Source of the DNA: Lingula anatina
Lineage: Eukaryota > Brachiopoda > Lingulata > Lingulida > Lingulidae
Reading direction: 5' to 3'
Assembly: GCF_001039355.2 (NCBI RefSeq)
Contig: NW_019776028.1
Span: 1 to 64,000, forward strand
Length of the DNA stretch: 64,000 nucleotides
Positions 59,918-64,000 of the stretch are shown in pieces. Each line of letters opens with the position of its first letter. Within the stretch, counting starts at the first letter, position 1. The translations under genes and the position numbers were made by a program. The notes below the pieces were generated by a model. It saw only the letters and a program-made list of their open reading frames with translations. It searched no databases and was not told where the DNA came from.

Positions 59918-60751
59918 TTATTATTATTATTATAGCTGTTGATACACACTCAACCTTTCTTTCACTCAAAATCGTTCCTCCAACTGTGATCCCCCACCTT
60001 GTTAGAAAAAAACTTCGGCGTACGTTTCGACAGGGTCACCCACCCTCCCCCACGCCACCCCCCAAAAAACATAGGCATAATATTATATGGAGGTGTCATT
60101 TGACATGGGACAAGAATAATTTTTAACAAAAAAAGGCAATGCGCATGCACCACGTCTTTTACTCTTGAACAGTAGACATTCGTATAATCCATTCTTAATC
60201 CGGGAATACGCATATAGGCTTAATTACAAACAAATTGGATCGGAATTATCCGATCAAGGCCCAAAGTTTAAGCCACGGACAATATAGGTTATCGTTACCC
60301 GAACCCTCTGTCTGTCCCCCTAGTGCTGAGGCCATTGTCAGTAACATATCACACCTTTGCCGCTTTATCTGTAGGACGGGCGCTGGCCGTGAGGGTTGAC
60401 TTTTATCCCGGTTCCCCAATGACTTTTAATGGCTATGTCTAAGGGGCAGTATATTTAAGTAATTATTCGTAATTTTGCTAATAAGCCATTCCATGTCCAT
60501 CTACCGTAAGCTGACACTCTTTGCGCTAGAGGCCTCGAAAATACAACGAACCTTGGTGTGCAATTTCAGTCAAAGTAGACGGAAAGAGTTATTTATCACC
60601 TTTGTTCCTTCGTTGTTAACAAGAGTCTGGAAGCATAGAAACTCGTCTATAAATAATCGGCATACTTGAAGAACATCATTAAGTTCTGTGGACAATGACA
60701 GAGATTGCAGCAGGGGGCAGGTTTTATGCTTTTGCGTGCCCGACCAAAAGG
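57290..60751. other. Intergenic; no supported gene
   Basis: 58044-58345 looks faintly coding (a short MDYLKKGKPK start and Gln/Pro-rich text in other frames), possibly a hAT-type relic, but too weak to annotate. Simple repeats (TTC)n and (TTA)n lie at 59884-59934. Confidence 0.4.
59884..59934. repeat. (TTC)n(TTA)n microsatellite
   Basis: Adjacent TTC and TTA runs. Confidence 0.95.
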
Positions 60752-63345
60752 ATGCTGGTGCTGATCCTAGCCCTGGCGGTGGGGACAACGAATTTAGTTG
60801 CATACCCTACAGGGGAAGGAGGAGAAGGGGTGTTAGCATACGAGGATTTGAAGGTAAGAATCGTGTCCAAAACCTTCATTTGCCTGCAGGTCTGTGGGTA
60901 GAGAGACGTTTTTCCAGATTTTCGCAATCTACAAATAAATCGTATGAATGTCACAGTGAAACTCATTTTAAGATTTTTGTTAGGGTAATTTCAGTAAAAA
61001 AGACTTTGTAAAAATGGAAAAACAGGTAGAATTTTTTTCAAATTAATCTAAAAAGACTTTGCTCAGCACTCTGTATATTCGGTAGTGTTACCAATTTCTT
61101 AATCAAATCAAACTGAACCATGGGAATGGAGTTAAGGATAAACACAAAATAAGTTGTATGAACTCAAGTTAATGCAGTTCTTGTGAAAGTAACTTAAAGT
61201 GTACTTCAGAAAATGTTTCAATATCTAAAATGATTTTCTGACCAGTACCATTTCTTTAGAATTACAAATGTACCATGCATCTGTTGGTTGTAAATAAATA
61301 TTATTATATTATACTATTCTTATAAGCAGGGTTTCTCTCTCATTTTCGGAGAGACCTGGGGTACACCGGTGTTTAGGTATAAAGAACTTCAGAAAAGAAG
61401 AAAATGGGCACCATAAGCGCCATTACACATCTCGCTTTGCCTAAAAAAGTTGGCAAATCAAAACAAAAGCATGATTTGACACATATGAGACGATGAGACA
61501 AATTTTGGCAAAATACATGCAAGAAAGAAAAAAGAAAAATATCCTTTTGTAAAAACAAAAATAAAACAATGATAATCCGCCCACGCTGCTTTTTAAAAGG
61601 AACACTTTTTAATTTAAAAAATGCAACTCAGTAAATTTACAGAAAAACAAAAAAAAAAAATAATAATAAGATTTGGCAGTTACATGGACTGATGTTTTGG
61701 ACGGCGACAGCAACGGCGCCTACATGGACAGACACAGTGATCAGAAGGTATTCAGACACGTGCAGCGTCTGTATATAAAAACCGATCATTTACTAAGCGT
61801 CTTAATATAAACTGACTGTGTAATTTCCTCCCTGTCAGTTGCGTTTCTGTAACGTTATCTCACTATCACAACATGAACAAGAAAAACATTTTCTCGAAGA
61901 TGAGAGTTCGAAGATTCGTTTTAAAATCCTTACCTGTCCGTTTGATAGCTATATTTCTCCGTTCAAAGGCATAGGATGATTTTTTTATTGTTTCATATAA
62001 CATTCTGTTGCCTAAAAATAAACACAAAGGCCCATTTTTTTTTTTGTGGATATGTTTGGTAGACAGGCGAAATATAGTAAAACGTTGTGTTTATCTTGAA
62101 AAATGTCATAAGTGACGTTCTTTGGGCGTGGCATGGACAGCCTATATGAATTGCCTTTAAAATTTCATTGCCACTAGTGAAAATTACCCTATCACCGAAC
62201 AGACTGACAGTAAAATTGTATATTTAACACATCGACCACTGAGCGCCCTTCTGCAACCCTGCGGTGCTGCTTTGAGACACCTTCAGCGACCAGCCTCCGC
62301 GCCCTTTATTGTGCGATTGTTTTGAACATGTTCAAAAAATCTACGGCGACCATGTTGTGAACTGGTATGAACACCCCGCACACCACCCTTGAACGATGTG
62401 AGCGACCGCTCTGCTTCCTTCACCCTCCAAACAGCCTTTGCCAGTTTCAAGGTCAGACAAAGAACCGACAAAGAAGACAAACTTTCTTGGAAAATGGTTT
62501 TAACAATTTAGCACTAAATTAATCAGGTCTTCAAGCGTCACGCCATGTAGCGTTCCTGCAGCCGCAAAAGGGCAATGCTCATTTAAATACAGCACGTGTC
62601 ACCACAGCGTGTCTACGGGCTCTGACTGTGATGTCACCCAGGTGTTGCATAAACCCTGTCTTTAACCTTAAGACCCCAATCTGGAGCGATCTAGCAGGAT
62701 CGACCCATCTCCACGGGGTGTCTCGCTAAATGGCACATCTACTGAAGCTATTTAACCACAGTTAATAACCCCCTCGCAACTTCATTAGGCGTACCAGGCA
62801 TAAGAGCCGCTTAAGCTGAAAGCAATATTACGAGAATCTCCTAGGAGATAGATCGATCCAAAGATGGTATGATAGGGTCTGGGAATGGTCCCCAATGGCA
62901 GGCCTATCTCAGCGCAGATTATCAGCGATCATGGCAGTTGGCATGCAATGTAACATGAGCGAAAACAGTAATCGCTGATCATGTTTGATTACTTTTCAAG
63001 CATACTTTTCTCAGAAGTTCATTTAGAAACTTATTTTGCTGCCAATTTATTTTAAAAAAAGGCTCTCTTTACTTTGAAATTTTTAATCCCACGAAGAGCC
63101 TTATTTCACGTCTCTCCAAACAGTCTAACTAATTCCAAAGCATACCTTTTCTAACCCACACTTCCACCTTTTATTTCAGAATGCTGCTTTTGGTCGGTTC
63201 ACCCAAGGCGACACTGCCAACTTATTATCTGGTCTCGAAAATATGGAAAACAAATTGGACTTCGATGGAGGCATTAAGCAGATTCCAGAAATGAAATCTA
63301 AAGTACCAAACGGCCCTGACGTACCTAGGAAGCGGCAGGATGGAG
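60752..63345 (+). CDS. Secreted peptide precursor, first two coding exons (3' incomplete)
   Basis: Exon 60752-60853 encodes 34 residues with a strong signal peptide (MLVLILALAVGTTNLVA); an in-frame ATG 19 codons upstream (60695) is possible but puts the hydrophobic stretch inward. The donor AAG|GTAAGA is phase 0. Exon 63180-63345 (acceptor TTTATTTCAG) continues in frame with LLSGLENMENKLDFDGG and ends VPRKRQDG at a GTAAGT donor in phase 1. A dibasic KR followed by Q is the layout of a prohormone cleavage site with a pyroglutamate-capped peptide after it, so a neuropeptide or peptide-hormone precursor is a fair guess. The remaining exons are beyond the window. Family not recognised. Confidence 0.6.
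61012..62670. other. Intron of the peptide precursor, no other gene
   Basis: Part of the 2.3-kb intron 60854-63179; only short ORFs. Confidence 0.5.
62671..62893. mobile_element. MITE, family A copy 4 (diverged)
   Basis: AGACCCCAATCTGGAGCGAT at the left, and GGGAATGGTCC at the right; internal GATCGATCC and CTCCTAGGAGA blocks parallel the other copies. Lies in the precursor gene intron. Confidence 0.6.
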
Positions 63346-63473
63346 GTAAGTTCGTTAATGACTATTGTATATTGTCGATTTCTTGGCATGTGATAATAAA
63401 AGGGCATTCACACCTATTTTAGGGGGTTGAATTTTAATGATATGGGATATATGTAGTGTAGATGCAGTGACAA

Positions 63474-63583
63474 CCCAGCTGCAAACACAGAACGTTATCA
63501 TAACGTTACCATAACGTTAATATAACCAAAAATCGTTACGGTAACGTGATGGTAATGTTAAAAAACGTTCTGTGTGTGCTGGG
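63474..63583. mobile_element. 110-bp MITE with AACGTTA repeats
   Basis: CCCAGCTGCAAACACAGAACGTT and the inverted AACGTTCTGTGTGTGCTGGG ends with AACGTTA words between; relative of 7435-8402. Flanked by AA on both sides. Confidence 0.75.
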
Positions 63584-63614
63584 AAGTTACTATATATCCA
63601 TCCTAAAACGTTAA

Positions 63615-63951
63615 AGGGATAATAACTCTTCGTTTCGGCCAAAAAATGAATTTTCCTGGAGTAAACAACAATTTTCCCATACTTACCAATGATTAATGAA
63701 TCCATTTTTACATTCAAAGTTAGTCCCTGTTTTTTTTTCTAAAAAGTTTGGTTTTTTGTTAAAATCTCTTAAGAGATTTTAACAGAGTATAGCCATCAAT
63801 GGTGGTCACGTGGTCTAAAGACAAGCTCAGATATCAGAATAATAGCTATAACTGCCGTTTTTGTGGTAAAACAGAATATATTATATTTCTATGAGTTATT
63901 CACAATTTTTTATTGTGAAATATAGATCTCATACGAAGAGTTATTATCCCT
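63615..63951. mobile_element. 337-bp MITE flanked by TTAA
   Basis: Starts AGGGATAATAACTCTTCGT, ends ACGAAGAGTTATTATCCCT, flanked on both sides by TTAA (63611-63614, 63952-63955). A TTAA target is typical of piggyBac and Kolobok elements. Confidence 0.85.
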
Positions 63952-64000
63952 TTAAGGAGAAGCTGGTACATGTAGTAGCAAGGAAATGTATGAGAAACCT

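Noticed and set aside
1-64000. CRISPR arrays, rRNA, prokaryotic operons
   Set aside because: No regular spacer arrays or rRNA-like sequence; genes are intron-split and eukaryotic.

Overview
The window is animal nuclear DNA, AT-rich, with intron-split genes (GT-AG), many microsatellites, MITE-like inverted-repeat elements, a tRNA-derived SINE, DIRS-type retroelement remains and a Polinton-like polymerase relic. This mix suggests a marine invertebrate (lophotrochozoan, non-vertebrate deuterostome or cnidarian grade); I cannot name the species. Single N characters at 3074, 5968, 12761, 22633 and 31031 look like contig joins. The N at 5968 separates two 186-bp segments of equal length that differ at only 4 positions, so at least some joins are unmerged, probably allelic, contig ends.

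Layout. 1-5.6 kb: two near-identical copies of a two-exon gene (minus strand) for a secreted, cysteine-rich peptide; the 3.4-4.4 kb copy is open, the other is frameshifted. 5.6-12.8 kb: no convincing host gene; MITEs, a foldback element carrying a LINE 3' tail, and unassigned sequence. 12.84-30.65 kb: the main discovery candidate, a ~17.8 kb unit bounded by inverted clusters of the motif CTTGTGATGAG. It carries three intron-containing genes: a zinc-finger/DUF6589-type protein (+), a RecQ-type helicase (-) and a tyrosine recombinase with N-terminal zinc-finger-like motifs (+). I read it as a large tyrosine-recombinase DNA transposon with its own helicase. 31-46.5 kb: a repeat graveyard with gag-like fragments, a SWIM-domain relic, a THAP/transposase relic broken by an inverted duplication, a decayed DIRS retroelement (gag-RT-RNase H-recombinase), an RT tail followed by an SGNH-hydrolase-like ORF, and a broken protein-primed type DNA polymerase B. 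48.26-57.29 kb: a complete 12-exon DNA polymerase kappa gene (minus), about 911 codons, with two UBZ fingers and a C-terminal PCNA-binding motif. 60.75-63.35 kb: two exons of a secreted peptide precursor (+) that runs off the window; the remainder is MITE-rich.

Working hypothesis for the main element: the recombinase would cut and join at the repeated end motifs, the RecQ-type helicase would unwind or repair intermediates, and the DUF6589 protein, with its zinc fingers, would be an element-specific accessory factor. The roles of the helicase and the DUF6589 protein are inference. A frameshift in the DUF6589 gene and the missing 5' exon of the recombinase gene (next to the N at 22633) mean this copy may be inactive, or merely imperfectly assembled.
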